Shown: positions 16,667-24,236, counted from the stretch's first letter. The stretch is DNA of 26,968 bases from CAYFSC01 sp964345695 (GCA_964345695.1 CAYFSC010000021.1:1-26968); one strand, 5' to 3'. The notes: generated from the letters alone by a model not told the origin. Program-made: numbers and translations.

Positions 16667-16772
16667 TTGACGGAGAATCTCGCCGGTTCGGCCCGGCGGC
16701 CGGGTTGCGAGTGTGGACGCTCTGCCCGTTCCTGTTGGGTGCCTCCGCCTGCAATTCTCCCTCACCCCCTCG

Positions 16773-17141
16773 ATGCTCGACTGGCTCCTTGGACAGGTTC
16801 ACAATACCAAGCACGGCGGCCCTACCCTACGCGTCTATCTGTGGTGGGGCTTTTTCGTCCGCGCCACGCTGCTTCTCGCCTTATTCGCGTTTCTGGTTGT
16901 GCGCGGTAACTTTCTGTCCGAGTGGCTGCTGGCGCTGAATCTACCGTTCGTGCCGCGGACGAACGTCGAGGAGTTCACGGCCATCTCGTACGCTGTGCTG
17001 ATTGTCCTTCTTTCCGTCGGTGCCGTCGCACGGTGGGGCCTGATTCAGCGACTGGACGACGCGCAGAATCCGCCGAGTGAATCCTCGTTGTCTGAAGACG
17101 AGCCGTCCGGCGACGAGGAACCGGGTTCACGTTCCATGTGA
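16773..17141 (+). CDS. Small two-helix membrane protein with acidic tail
   Basis: I do not recognise this 122-residue protein. Two membrane helices are predicted at about 21-43 (VYLWWGFFVRATLLLALFAF) and 68-91 (EFTAISYAVLIVLLSVGAVA). A Ser/Glu/Asp-rich tail (about 95-122) is probably cytoplasmic. The frame is open to an ATG at 16713, but the extra residues include an unrelated Cys-containing stretch; ATG 16773 gives a natural short N-terminus. It follows the GWxTD-like gene by 106 bp on the same strand and may be co-transcribed. Confidence 0.6.
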   Translation: MLDWLLGQVHNTKHGGPTLRVYLWWGFFVRATLLLALFAFLVVRGNFLSEWLLALNLPFVPRTNVEEFTAISYAVLIVLLSVGAVARWGLIQRLDDAQNPPSESSLSEDEPSGDEEPGSRSM

Positions 17142-17153
17142 CGAGCCAGGTGG

Positions 17154-17219
17154 CAAGGGCCACGTTCGTCTTTGATTCAGCTGCGGTGCCTCCTTGATAC
17201 GTGGCGCTTGGGACCCTTG
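17154..17219. repeat. Inverted repeat between convergent genes
   Basis: CAAGGG (17154-17159) pairs with CCCTTG (17214-17219), and GCCACGT (17159-17165) pairs with ACGTGGC (17199-17205). The nested arms lie between the ends of the membrane-protein gene and the gamma-glutamyltransferase gene. A shared transcription-end structure is possible, but neither side has a clear T-tract. Confidence 0.35.
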
Positions 17220-17265
17220 CCACACCGTCCGAACGCGCAACCGCCCCAGGCCCGAACGCAGAACG

Positions 17266-19050
17266 TCAGTACCCCACGACGGTGCCGTCCTTGCGCATCT
17301 CGGTGCCGCCCCAGTAGACGCCCTCGTCGGGGTCCCACATGATGGCCTGGTAGCCGCCGTAGCCGCCCGCGCCGACGTCGACGGCGTGCCCGCGGCCCTT
17401 GAGCACCTCGACGACGTGCTGCGTGATGCCGCTCTCCAGGCGCAGCGTGCCGCGCCCGTCCATGGCCGCGCCGGTGGGCGAACTGCTGCCGTAGTGCCGG
17501 TAGCGCGCGGCGTCGCCCGCCTCCTGCACGTTCATCCCAAAGTCGACGATGTTGCTCAGGACCTGCACGTGGCCCTGCGGCTGCATGCCGCCGCCCATCA
17601 CCCCGAAGCTGAGGAACGGCTCCCCGTCCTTCATCGCGAACGCGGGGATGATGGTGTGGAAGGGCCGCTTGCCCGGCGCGTAGACGTTGGGATGCCCCTT
17701 CTCCATCGTGAAGAGCGCGCCGCGGTCCTGCAGCATGAAGCCGAGGCCGTCCGGCACGAGGCCGCTGCCCATGCCCGCGTAGTTGCTCTGGATGAGCGAG
17801 ACCATCATGCCCGTCGAGTCGGCCACCGTGAGATAGATCGTATCGCCCTCGTCGAGGCGCTCAGACATCGCCGCCGCGCGCGGATCGCCATGAGGCGGCG
17901 CCGAGAGGACCTCGTCCATCTCGATCATCTGGCGGCGCTCGTCGGCGTAGTCCTCGGAGATAAGCTGCTGGACCGGCACGTCGGCGAAGGCCGGGTCGGC
18001 GTAGAAGCGGGCGCGATCCTCGAAGACGAGCTTCTTCGCCTCGGCGTTGACGTGCAGGTAATCGGCCGCGTTGTGGCCCATGTCGGCCAGGTCGTAGCCC
18101 TCCAGGATCTGCAGCATCTGCAGCGCGGCGATGCCCTGTCCGTTCGGTGGCAGTTCGTAGACCTCCACGCCGCGGTAGTTGACGCTCACCGGGTCGACCC
18201 AGTTCGCGGTGTGCGACGCGAGGTCCTCGTAGCGCAGGTGCCCGCCGATGCGCTGCATGTACTGGTCGATCGTCCGCGCGATCTCGCCCTCGTAGAACGC
18301 ATCGCGCCCACCCTCAGCAATCATTTCGAGGGTGTTCGCGAGATCCGGGTTCCGGAAGATCTCGCCTTCTCGCGGAGCGCGCATCGTTCCGTCCTCGCCC
18401 TCCACCAGATAGGTGTCTTTCCAGTTGTCGTCCGGAAGATCCGCCTCGCGGAAGTCCTGCACGTTGTAGACGTCCCAGTAGTACGCGATGACCTGCGACA
18501 GCGGAACGCCCTCCCGCGCATAGCGAATGGCCGGCGCGAGATTGTCCGCCATCGACTGGCGGCCGAACTTGTTGTGCAGCTTGGACCAGCCGCTGACGGC
18601 GCCGGGGACGCTCACCGGCAGGGCGCCGAGGAGCGGAATCTGGTCTCGGTCGCCGAGTTCCTGCTGCATCTCCTCGTAAGACAGCCCGTTCGGCGACCGG
18701 CCGCTGGCGTTCAGGCCGTAGAGCGAGTCGGTCTCCGGGTCGTAGACGATGGCGTACAGGTCCCCCCCGATGCCGTTGCCGGTCGGCTCCATGAGGCCGA
18801 GGGCGGCGTTGGCGGCGATGGCGGCATCGACGGCGCTGCCGCCGTCTTTCAGCACGTCGACGGCAATCTGCGAGGCGAGGGGTTGGCTCGTGGCGGCCAT
18901 GCCGTGCGGCGCAAGGACCGGGCTCCGCGCAAAGTCGGCGCCGGTGAGGCGGTCGCCCCCGCCGTCGCCGTTCTGTGCGGCAGCGGTCAGCGGGACGAGC
19001 AGAACGCATCCGAGGAGAAGGGTGAAGCAGGCAAGCAGTCGGGAGCGCAT
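17266..19050 (-). CDS. Secreted gamma-glutamyltransferase family hydrolase
   Basis: The 594-residue precursor has a signal peptide (about 1-26, LLACFTLLLGCVLLVPLTAA), so the enzyme acts outside the inner membrane. The family cleaves gamma-glutamyl bonds, such as in glutathione, and matures by self-cleavage. The predicted nucleophile and first residue of the small subunit is Thr404 in EGDTIYLTVADSTG, giving a large subunit up to 403 and a small one of about 191 residues. Other family stretches are MAATSQPLASQIAVDVLKDGG, GNGIGGDLYAIVYD, AGMGSGLVPDGLGFMLQDRG and GVMGGGMQPQGH (483-494). The GDT(I/V)Y form resembles YwrD-type members rather than E. coli Ggt. ATG 19050 is chosen because it starts the signal peptide; the upstream frame is unrelated. 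It is divergent from the metal locus, with 259 bp between them. Confidence 0.9.
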   Translation of the reverse strand: MRSRLLACFTLLLGCVLLVPLTAAAQNGDGGGDRLTGADFARSPVLAPHGMAATSQPLASQIAVDVLKDGGSAVDAAIAANAALGLMEPTGNGIGGDLYAIVYDPETDSLYGLNASGRSPNGLSYEEMQQELGDRDQIPLLGALPVSVPGAVSGWSKLHNKFGRQSMADNLAPAIRYAREGVPLSQVIAYYWDVYNVQDFREADLPDDNWKDTYLVEGEDGTMRAPREGEIFRNPDLANTLEMIAEGGRDAFYEGEIARTIDQYMQRIGGHLRYEDLASHTANWVDPVSVNYRGVEVYELPPNGQGIAALQMLQILEGYDLADMGHNAADYLHVNAEAKKLVFEDRARFYADPAFADVPVQQLISEDYADERRQMIEMDEVLSAPPHGDPRAAAMSERLDEGDTIYLTVADSTGMMVSLIQSNYAGMGSGLVPDGLGFMLQDRGALFTMEKGHPNVYAPGKRPFHTIIPAFAMKDGEPFLSFGVMGGGMQPQGHVQVLSNIVDFGMNVQEAGDAARYRHYGSSSPTGAAMDGRGTLRLESGITQHVVEVLKGRGHAVDVGAGGYGGYQAIMWDPDEGVYWGGTEMRKDGTVVGY

Positions 19051-19070
19051 GGGACACAAGAAGGCGGTGG

Positions 19071-19078
19071 GAAATTTA
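19071..19078 (-). promoter_or_regulatory. Possible Bacteroidota -7 element for the transferase gene
   Basis: On the minus strand TAAATTTC matches the Bacteroidetes TAnnTTTG element except at the last base and lies about 20 bp before the transferase ATG. A well-spaced upstream TTTG (-33) box is not obvious, so the call is weak. Confidence 0.25.
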
Positions 19079-19139
19079 GCTGTGCACTGAACAACATCAG
19101 CATTAGCGGTTAGAGATGCACACGTGATGTTGTGGATGA

Positions 19140-19225
19140 AGAACCTGTTTTGCGGAATCTCTGAGGCCTGTGACTTCGTGGATCTCGCGCAAAACGGCTT
19201 CTCATCCATCCGCCAAACAGGTTCT
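19140..19225. repeat. Long imperfect inverted repeat upstream of the metal locus
   Basis: AGAACCTGTTTTGCGG (19140-19155) is complementary to CCGCCAAACAGGTTCT (19210-19225) at 15 of 16 positions, with 54 bp between them. A nested perfect pair, GTTTTGCG (19147-19154) and CGCAAAAC (19188-19195), lets the same left arm fold in two alternative ways. It could be the ends of a small mobile-element remnant or a regulatory structure. No transposase is present. Confidence 0.55.
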
Positions 19226-19231
19226 GGACGC

Positions 19232-19287
19232 GCGACACGGACGTGTAACAGCGACCGCCGGTCCGCGTCTCACGAATGCCGTGTCGC
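19232..19287 (+). promoter_or_regulatory. Structured leader just before the CNGKC gene
   Basis: GCGACACGG (19232-19240) and CCGTGTCGC (19279-19287) are perfectly complementary over 9 bp. Inside them CGGAC (19238-19242) can alternatively pair with GTCCG (19261-19265). The structure ends 22 bp before the ATG at 19310. Control of translation or metal response is possible but not shown. Confidence 0.35.
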
Positions 19288-19309
19288 CGGATTCTGACGC
19301 AATCGCGCC

Positions 19310-19690
19310 ATGTCTTCTTTCCGCTCCTTCCTCCGATGGTTGCTTGTGCTGGCTCTTGTCGCCGGCACGCAGCAGACCCTGATCGTGGAGGGCCTGTTTC
19401 TGGCGCGTCAGGACGCCATCTCGACCCATTTCTGCGTGAACAAGGACCGACCGGACCTGGAGTGCAACGGGAAGTGCTTCCTGGCAAAGCGTGTCAGCGA
19501 CGTCCACGGTGATCACGACCATACGGCGGTTCAGCAAACGCACCTGCCGGCGCTGCAGGCCATGATTCTGCAGCCGCTGGGGACAACGCTCGCCCCCTCT
19601 CTTCCCGCCGTTCCTTTTCTTCCGTCTGTCTTGTCCCCTCCTTCTTCGCGCGTCGAGCACGATATTTTCCGCCCGCCCTGGGAGGCGTGA
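19310..19690 (+). CDS. Small secreted CNGKC/His-rich protein, likely metal-linked
   Basis: The 126-residue protein has an N-terminal hydrophobic segment (about 9-20, RWLLVLALVAGT), either a signal peptide or an anchor. The core is FCVNKDRPDLECNGKCFLAK with Cys42, Cys52 and Cys56, followed by the His cluster HGDHDH (66-71). The rest is Pro-rich. Small Bacteroidota proteins with a C-x-NK-x-P-x-L-x-CNGKC pattern often lie next to TonB-dependent receptors, as here (the receptor starts 226 bp downstream). Cys and His ligands plus that neighbour suggest binding or capture of a metal such as copper; this is inference. Start ATG 19310 gives the hydrophobic N-terminus. Confidence 0.78.
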   Translation: MSSFRSFLRWLLVLALVAGTQQTLIVEGLFLARQDAISTHFCVNKDRPDLECNGKCFLAKRVSDVHGDHDHTAVQQTHLPALQAMILQPLGTTLAPSLPAVPFLPSVLSPPSSRVEHDIFRPPWEA

Positions 19691-19734
19691 GTGACGTGTG
19701 ATTTGTCATGAGTGACGGGGGTTCGTCGTCACTC
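19689..19734 (+). repeat. Three GAGTGACG boxes, two forming a hairpin
   Basis: GAGTGACG occurs directly at 19689-19696 and 19710-19717 (21-bp period, two helix turns) and inverted as CGTCACTC at 19727-19734. The last two form a perfect 8-bp stem with a 9-nt loop, starting 20 bp after the CNGKC gene stop. It may be an attenuator between this gene and the receptor, or an operator array. No T-tract follows. Three tandem TTGGGC-type 7-bp units follow at 19752-19772. Confidence 0.45.
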
Positions 19735-19907
19735 TGTGTCATCAGCGAACGGTTGGGCGTTGGGCACTGGGCGTGTCTTCTCCTGACGCGTCTGTGCCTC
19801 CTGCTTCCAATGGCAGGCCCGTCGCGAATCGCATCCCCCGATTCGTGGCCCGTGGCTGGCGCCTCGCGACTGGTGACTCGTCTCCTCGTTTCTGCCAATT
19901 CTCTCCC

Positions 19908-19911
19908 AGGA
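19908..19911 (+). promoter_or_regulatory. Shine-Dalgarno AGGA deciding the receptor start
   Basis: AGGA lies 5 nt before ATG 19917. It favours this start over the upstream in-frame ATG 19773 and the downstream ATG 19941. Most other genes in this window lack such a site. Confidence 0.6.
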
Positions 19912-19916
19912 TATCT

Positions 19917-22268
19917 ATGGTTTCTCTATATCGCTCTTCCATGATCGCCCTTTTTGCACTCGCTCTGGTCGTTGCCCCTCCGGCCGCGGCCCAGTCCACC
20001 GGGCGCGTCGCCGGCCAGGTGACCGACGCCAGCGACACGCCGATCGAGGGCGTCAACGTCGTCGTCGACGGCACGACGCGCGGCGCCGCCACCGATCCGG
20101 ACGGGCGCTTCCGCATCAACGGCGTACCGACCGGTAAGCAGACGATTGTGGCGCGCTTCGTGGGCTATCGCACCGCCCGGCAGACCGTCACGGTCTCGGC
20201 CGGCGAGACCGTCCAAGTCGCCTTCACGCTTGAACAGGGAGCGGTGGGCCTGCGCGGCATTCAGGTGACAGCGCTCCGCCCGAACCTGGAGCCGAGCGGG
20301 CAGCTCAAAAGCAAGCAGATCCGCAAGGCCGAGGTGGCCGATCCGGGGGCGCTGCTGCGCGATCTCCCCGGCGTCAGTTCCGTGCGGCGCGGCCCGCTGG
20401 GCCTCGACCCCAACGTGCGCGGCCTCGTGGAGAGCGAGGTAGGTGTGTACATCGACGGGATGCGCACCTTTCCAGCCGGGCCTGCGCGCATGGACTCCCC
20501 CATGAGCCACGTCGACCCCAGCACGATTTCCAGCATCGACGTGGTGAAGGGCCCGTACGCGCTCTTGTGGGGGCCGGGCAACATGAGCGCCATCCGCGTC
20601 GAGCGGCGCGGTGAGGATCCCCCGCGCACGCCGCTCACCGGGTCGATCCACACCGGATACAACACGAACGAGCAGTCGGTCGAAACAACGGCCTTCGCGA
20701 TGGGCCGCCAGGGGCGGTGGTTCTACAGCGCAAACGGCGCGTGGCGGACGGGCGACGACTACAATGCCGGGAGCGGCGAGACGGTCCCGGGCGACTTCGA
20801 GTCCGCCGAGGGACGCGGGCGCGTCGGCGTGGAGCTGTCGGAGCACTCGACGCTCTCGGTAAGCGGCAGCTACCAGGATCAGCAGGACCTGGACTATCCG
20901 GGGCGGCTTCTGAATGCCAAGTTTTTCCGGACGGGCATGGGGCAGCTGAACTACGACTTCACCCGGGACACGGGGACGCTCCGCTCGGTGGATGTCCGTG
21001 TGAGTGCGCAACAGACGCTGCACGAAATGGACAACCGGGACAAGCCTACGTTCGAGGCTGGAGCGAACCGCCCGCCGCTGCGCATCGGCGTGGCGTCGGA
21101 AATCCAGAACTTCAGCGGACGCGCCGCCGCCGATCTCGTCCTGGGGGCCGGCTGGGACGTGAAGCTCGGGGCCGACGTGCTGCACACCTTCCGCGACGCC
21201 ACGCGCCTGCTCCGGGCCGCGCCTCCGGGACGCGATCCGTTCGTGCCGCCGTTCTACAAGACGGGGGACGGCGAGGTTCTCGACAATGCGTGGCCGGGCG
21301 TCACGATCACGCAAGAAGGCCTCTTCGCAAACGCGAGCTGGACGACGGACGTGATCACGCTCTCGGGAACGACGCGGCTTGACTTCGCGCAGTCCGACGC
21401 CAACGACCCAACGGGCCCGTTCCTGGCAAACGCAAACGCCACCGAGGACGACCTCTCGCAGAGCGATGCGATGCTGAATGCGTCCGCCACGGCGTCTGTC
21501 TCGCTCTCGCCCCGGTGGAGCCTGTCTCTAGGCGCGGGATCGGTGGCGCGTCCGCCGAGTGCGCTGGAGCGCTACGCGGACCGCTTCCCGACGAGCAAGG
21601 CGCAGACGAGCGCCGAGTTTCAGGGCGTGCCGTCCCTCGACCCGGAGCGGAGCACGCAGGGCGACGTGTGGCTCGAAGGGAACGGCAATCGCTGGACGCT
21701 CCGCCTGAGCGGATTCGCACGGTACATCGATGACTACATTACGCTGGAGACCACGTCAATCGATCCGATCCTCCCGCTGAGTCCCGAGACGGTGTTTCGC
21801 TACACGAACGGCGAGGCCACGTTTGTGGGCTCCGAGGCGTCCGCCGCCGTGACGCTGGCGGAACCGTGGACGGTCCGCGCCTCCGGAAGCTGGCTGTGGG
21901 GGGAGGACGAGACGCTCGACGAGCCGGCCTTCGGCATCTCTCCGCCCTCCGCCGCCGTCGGGTTCCGGTGGACGCCCTCGGTTGCGTTGTCCGAGCTGTC
22001 CAACCTGTACGTGGATGGCACCGTGAATCTCGTCGCCGAGCAAGACCGCGTGGCCACTGCTCGTGACGAGACGCTCACGGAGGGCTATACGACCGTCGAC
22101 GTGCGCGCCGGCGTCCGGGTGTTGCGACGCGTGGAAGTGAAGGTCGGTGTCGAAAACCTCTTCGACGCGACGTACACGAACCACCTCAACGCTAAAAACC
22201 CGTTCAGCGGTACCCGCATCCTCGAGCCGGGCCGCGTCTTCACGACCAACCTGACGGTGCGGTTCTAA
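19917..22268 (+). CDS. TonB-dependent outer-membrane receptor, OprC/NosA-like
   Basis: The 783-residue receptor imports a ligand across the outer membrane using TonB energy. A signal peptide (1-26) is followed by a carboxypeptidase-regulatory-like domain (about 27-113; GRVAGQVTDASDTPIEGVNV, DPDGRFRINGVPTG). The plug domain (about 120-240) has ALLRDLPGVSSVRRG, VYIDGMRTFPAGPARMDSPM, then SIDVVKGPYALLWGPGN. A beta-barrel follows and ends in a terminal Phe (NLTVRF), the usual barrel-assembly signal. The RMDSPMSHVDP and YALLWGPG stretches resemble the copper receptor OprC/NosA. In OprC a CxxxM motif binds copper; here Met192 is kept but the Cys position is Gly188. With the CNGKC gene upstream, copper or a related metal is the likely cargo; this is inferred. 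Confidence 0.85.
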   Translation: MVSLYRSSMIALFALALVVAPPAAAQSTGRVAGQVTDASDTPIEGVNVVVDGTTRGAATDPDGRFRINGVPTGKQTIVARFVGYRTARQTVTVSAGETVQVAFTLEQGAVGLRGIQVTALRPNLEPSGQLKSKQIRKAEVADPGALLRDLPGVSSVRRGPLGLDPNVRGLVESEVGVYIDGMRTFPAGPARMDSPMSHVDPSTISSIDVVKGPYALLWGPGNMSAIRVERRGEDPPRTPLTGSIHTGYNTNEQSVETTAFAMGRQGRWFYSANGAWRTGDDYNAGSGETVPGDFESAEGRGRVGVELSEHSTLSVSGSYQDQQDLDYPGRLLNAKFFRTGMGQLNYDFTRDTGTLRSVDVRVSAQQTLHEMDNRDKPTFEAGANRPPLRIGVASEIQNFSGRAAADLVLGAGWDVKLGADVLHTFRDATRLLRAAPPGRDPFVPPFYKTGDGEVLDNAWPGVTITQEGLFANASWTTDVITLSGTTRLDFAQSDANDPTGPFLANANATEDDLSQSDAMLNASATASVSLSPRWSLSLGAGSVARPPSALERYADRFPTSKAQTSAEFQGVPSLDPERSTQGDVWLEGNGNRWTLRLSGFARYIDDYITLETTSIDPILPLSPETVFRYTNGEATFVGSEASAAVTLAEPWTVRASGSWLWGEDETLDEPAFGISPPSAAVGFRWTPSVALSELSNLYVDGTVNLVAEQDRVATARDETLTEGYTTVDVRAGVRVLRRVEVKVGVENLFDATYTNHLNAKNPFSGTRILEPGRVFTTNLTVRF

Positions 22269-22296
22269 GTAGATCAGCACAAATCCATTCACTGAA

Positions 22297-22461
22297 CGTC
22301 ATTCTGAGCGACCGACGAGCGAAGGAACGAGGGAGTCGAAGGGGCCCGCAGGGTCATCCTCTGGGAATCGCTTCGGGTCGAGCGGAAACCGTCTATAGGG
22401 GCCGGTTTTGCCAGTATGCGAAGAGATTCCTCGACTTCGCTTCGCTCCGCTCGGAATGACG
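22297..22461. repeat. REP/MITE-like element with inverted ends
   Basis: The arms CGTCATTCTGAGCG (22297-22310) and CGCTCGGAATGACG (22448-22461) are complementary at 13 of 14 positions and bound a 165-bp element. The inside of the right arm reads GATTCCTCGACTTCGCTTCG (22425-22444). This GTCATTC-GAGCG...GAGGAATC type of sequence is a repeat family found dispersed in many bacterial genomes. It lies 28 bp after the receptor stop, so it may also act as a transcript 3' end. Other copies cannot be checked from this window. Confidence 0.65.
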
Positions 22462-22785
22462 ATGTTGAACGTTGTTTGGCCAACCTACTTCGTCCGGTTC
22501 CGAAGCACCGTGTCGCTCTCGGGAGCAAGGGGGCCATTCGGGCGTGTGGAGCCGACCCTGACGGTGCGCGCCCTGTTGACCCGGGCATCCGTTCCATTCA
22601 GAAAACGCCCAGCAGGAGGGACGTTGCTCGATTCTTCCATTCCTCCCGCCGGACGGATGCGGCAAATGGGCCGTGTCTGGCTTATGTTCAAAGCTAGATT
22701 GTGGGGATCCATCATCAGGATCCCGGCACCTGCCTTCCGCTGCCAGCGCGCATCTTCTCCTTCCTCTCCAGATCCTTTCGCGACG
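22462..22785. other. Non-coding stretch before the CDGSH gene
   Basis: These 324 bp hold no convincing gene. The in-frame extension of the CDGSH frame upstream of 22786 has no family resemblance. GGATCC at 22707 and 22720 could form a 6-bp hairpin with a 7-nt loop (22707-22725). An AT-richer patch near 22683-22703 may contain the promoter, but no clean consensus is visible. Confidence 0.4.
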
Positions 22786-23430
22786 ATGGACACGACCATT
22801 CACACGTACGAAGGCGAGACCCTCACCATCACCTGGGACCAGGAGCGCTGCATCCACGCGGCGGCCTGCGTCCAGGGCGCGCCGAGCGTGTTCAACCCGG
22901 ATCGCCGTCCGTGGATTGAGCCGGACGCCGCCGACCCCGACGCCATTGAGGCCGTCGTCCCGCAGTGCCCGACCGGCGCGCTGCACCTGACGCGTGACGG
23001 GGAGGATCCGGAGCCCACGCCGGACGCCAACCGAATGACCCTCTTCCCGAACGGCCCTCTCCTGGTAACGGGCGACGTGGAACTCGTCGACAGCGACGGC
23101 GAAACGCTGCTCCGCGACACGCGCATGGCCCTCTGCCGCTGCGGACTGTCGGAGAACAAGCCGCTCTGTGACGGCAGCCACGACGGGACGTTCGAGCACG
23201 CAGGGACGCTGGATGCCGACCGCATATCCGGCGACGTGGCCGAAGGCGAGCCGCTGCGCATCCGGACGGCACCGGGCGGCCCGCTGCTCATCGAGGGGCC
23301 GGTGACGATCGAGGGCGAGGACGGTGCATCCTGCGCCGGGTCGAAGGGCGCGCTCTGCCGCTGCGGGCACTCCGGCGACAAGCCCTTCTGCGACGGAAGT
23401 CACTCGGACGTGGACTTTGAGGCGGCGTAA
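22786..23430 (+). CDS. Ferredoxin-like + double CDGSH iron-sulfur protein
   Basis: The 214-residue soluble protein joins three iron-sulfur modules. Residues about 10-75 form a divergent single-cluster ferredoxin domain with Cys22, Cys28 and Cys61 (RCIHAAACVQG, VVPQCPTGAL). Two CDGSH domains follow: Cys117, Cys119, Cys128, His132 (CRCGLSENKPLCDGSH) and Cys191, Cys193, Cys202, His206 (CRCGHSGDKPFCDGSH). Each CDGSH site normally holds a 2Fe-2S cluster by three Cys and one His. The family is thought to act in electron transfer or in iron-sulfur/redox homeostasis; the partner is unknown. ATG 22786 is used because the homologous region starts there. It follows the receptor locus on the same strand but is separated from it by the repeat element. 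Confidence 0.9.
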   Translation: MDTTIHTYEGETLTITWDQERCIHAAACVQGAPSVFNPDRRPWIEPDAADPDAIEAVVPQCPTGALHLTRDGEDPEPTPDANRMTLFPNGPLLVTGDVELVDSDGETLLRDTRMALCRCGLSENKPLCDGSHDGTFEHAGTLDADRISGDVAEGEPLRIRTAPGGPLLIEGPVTIEGEDGASCAGSKGALCRCGHSGDKPFCDGSHSDVDFEAA

Positions 23431-23487
23431 CCCTGCCTTGTCTTCTCTCATAAAGCAGTTCGCCTCCAGAATCTCGCTGCGGTCCGC

Positions 23488-23961
23488 TCACGCAGGCGCC
23501 GAAGCTGTCTCACTCTCGGCGATCATCTTGTTGAACGTCTGCACTGCTTCGTCCGAGGTATAAGGCGATTGCGGACCCTGCTCTCCTGTTTGAAAGGACG
23601 TTCGGTCACGGACGAGATCGTAGGTAACAGACTCGACGATGCGCCCAGTCGTGGCAGCTACATTCGCTGCCTCCCGCCGGAGGGATTCGATGTTCCAGGC
23701 TGCCGGTGCTCGACGACTCGCGTGCTCGATTGTCAGTCCATCAAGACGTCCCTCTCTGTAGTGGACCAGCGTTTGGCCGGAGGAATCGGCGTCATAGGTT
23801 TCGGTCTCTACCTTCCGGCTTTGTTCTGCAGACCCCTTCGTCCGTTCTCGGGCTGCTTCCGTGGCCGCCTTATGCGTATCATACCCCTGCATGTAGGGCC
23901 GCTCTGAAGCACGAAAGTCTGCGTCGAGAGTGTCCGTATCGGGATAGTAGATGAGAATCAT
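23488..23961 (-). CDS. DUF2283-like protein with extra segments, putative antitoxin partner
   Basis: The 157-residue protein starts LIYYPDTDTLDADFR and later has TLVHYREGRLDGLTIEHASR. Together these resemble the two halves of the short DUF2283 fold (typically Y-x-P-x-x-D-x-L-x-I-x-F at the start and a D-x-x-G-x-L-x-G-I-E-I-x-x-A-S ending). About 40 residues, rich in Lys, Glu and Thr, are inserted between the halves, and a 70-residue C-terminal extension follows (WNIESLRREAANVAATTGRI onward). DUF2283 genes commonly sit directly after DUF4258-like genes in apparent toxin-antitoxin pairs, as here: its ATG overlaps the upstream gene's stop by 4 bp (ATGA). The assignment is from remembered patterns, not a search. 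Confidence 0.65.
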   Translation of the reverse strand: MILIYYPDTDTLDADFRASERPYMQGYDTHKAATEAARERTKGSAEQSRKVETETYDADSSGQTLVHYREGRLDGLTIEHASRRAPAAWNIESLRREAANVAATTGRIVESVTYDLVRDRTSFQTGEQGPQSPYTSDEAVQTFNKMIAESETASAPA

Positions 23962-24197
23962 GATTTGTGTTTGCGCTCGTAATCCCGGTCCGGGAATGCG
24001 TTGAGGATGGTTGTACCGTCAGGAAGGAGAATAACCCGAATGTACTTTTCAAGATCCTCGCTGTATCCCCAGCGGCGGATCCGACCGTCGTCCTGAATCT
24101 CTTCATGCTCGTACGACGTGGCGACTTCCGCCGCGATGTCACGGGTGACAAGCGGATGCCTGCTGCGACTACGATCGAAATACGGATGAAAGTCCAC
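23958..24197 (-). CDS. DUF4258-like small protein, putative toxin partner
   Basis: The 79-residue protein carries HPLVTRDIAAEVATSYEHEE, then DGRIRRWGYSEDLEKYIRVI and DGTTILNAFPDRDY. This fits the DUF4258-like pattern (H-P-x-V-T near the start, a DGR-x-R-x-WGY-x-x-x-x-KY-x-RV-x-L core, and a final N-A-F-x-D-R). Such genes pair with DUF2283-like genes; some DUF4258 relatives resemble RNase-type toxins, but activity is unproven. The start is GTG 24197: an in-frame TGA lies three codons upstream (24204-24206) and there is no later ATG. It begins 39 bp after the miaB stop on the same strand. The pair is visibly less GC-rich than its neighbours, which hints at acquisition. Confidence 0.68.
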   Translation of the reverse strand: MDFHPYFDRSRSRHPLVTRDIAAEVATSYEHEEIQDDGRIRRWGYSEDLEKYIRVILLPDGTTILNAFPDRDYERKHKS

Positions 24198-24236
24198 AGG
24201 CTTTCACTACCAATCGAAGTCAGCAAGGCAACGGAT

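Noticed and set aside
19140..19225. Insertion sequence
   Set aside because: The inverted arms are only 54 bp apart, with no transposase frame and no target duplication; it is kept as a repeat only.
20042..22268. Frameshift or damage in the receptor gene
   Set aside because: The frame is continuous from signal peptide to terminal Phe with all expected regions.
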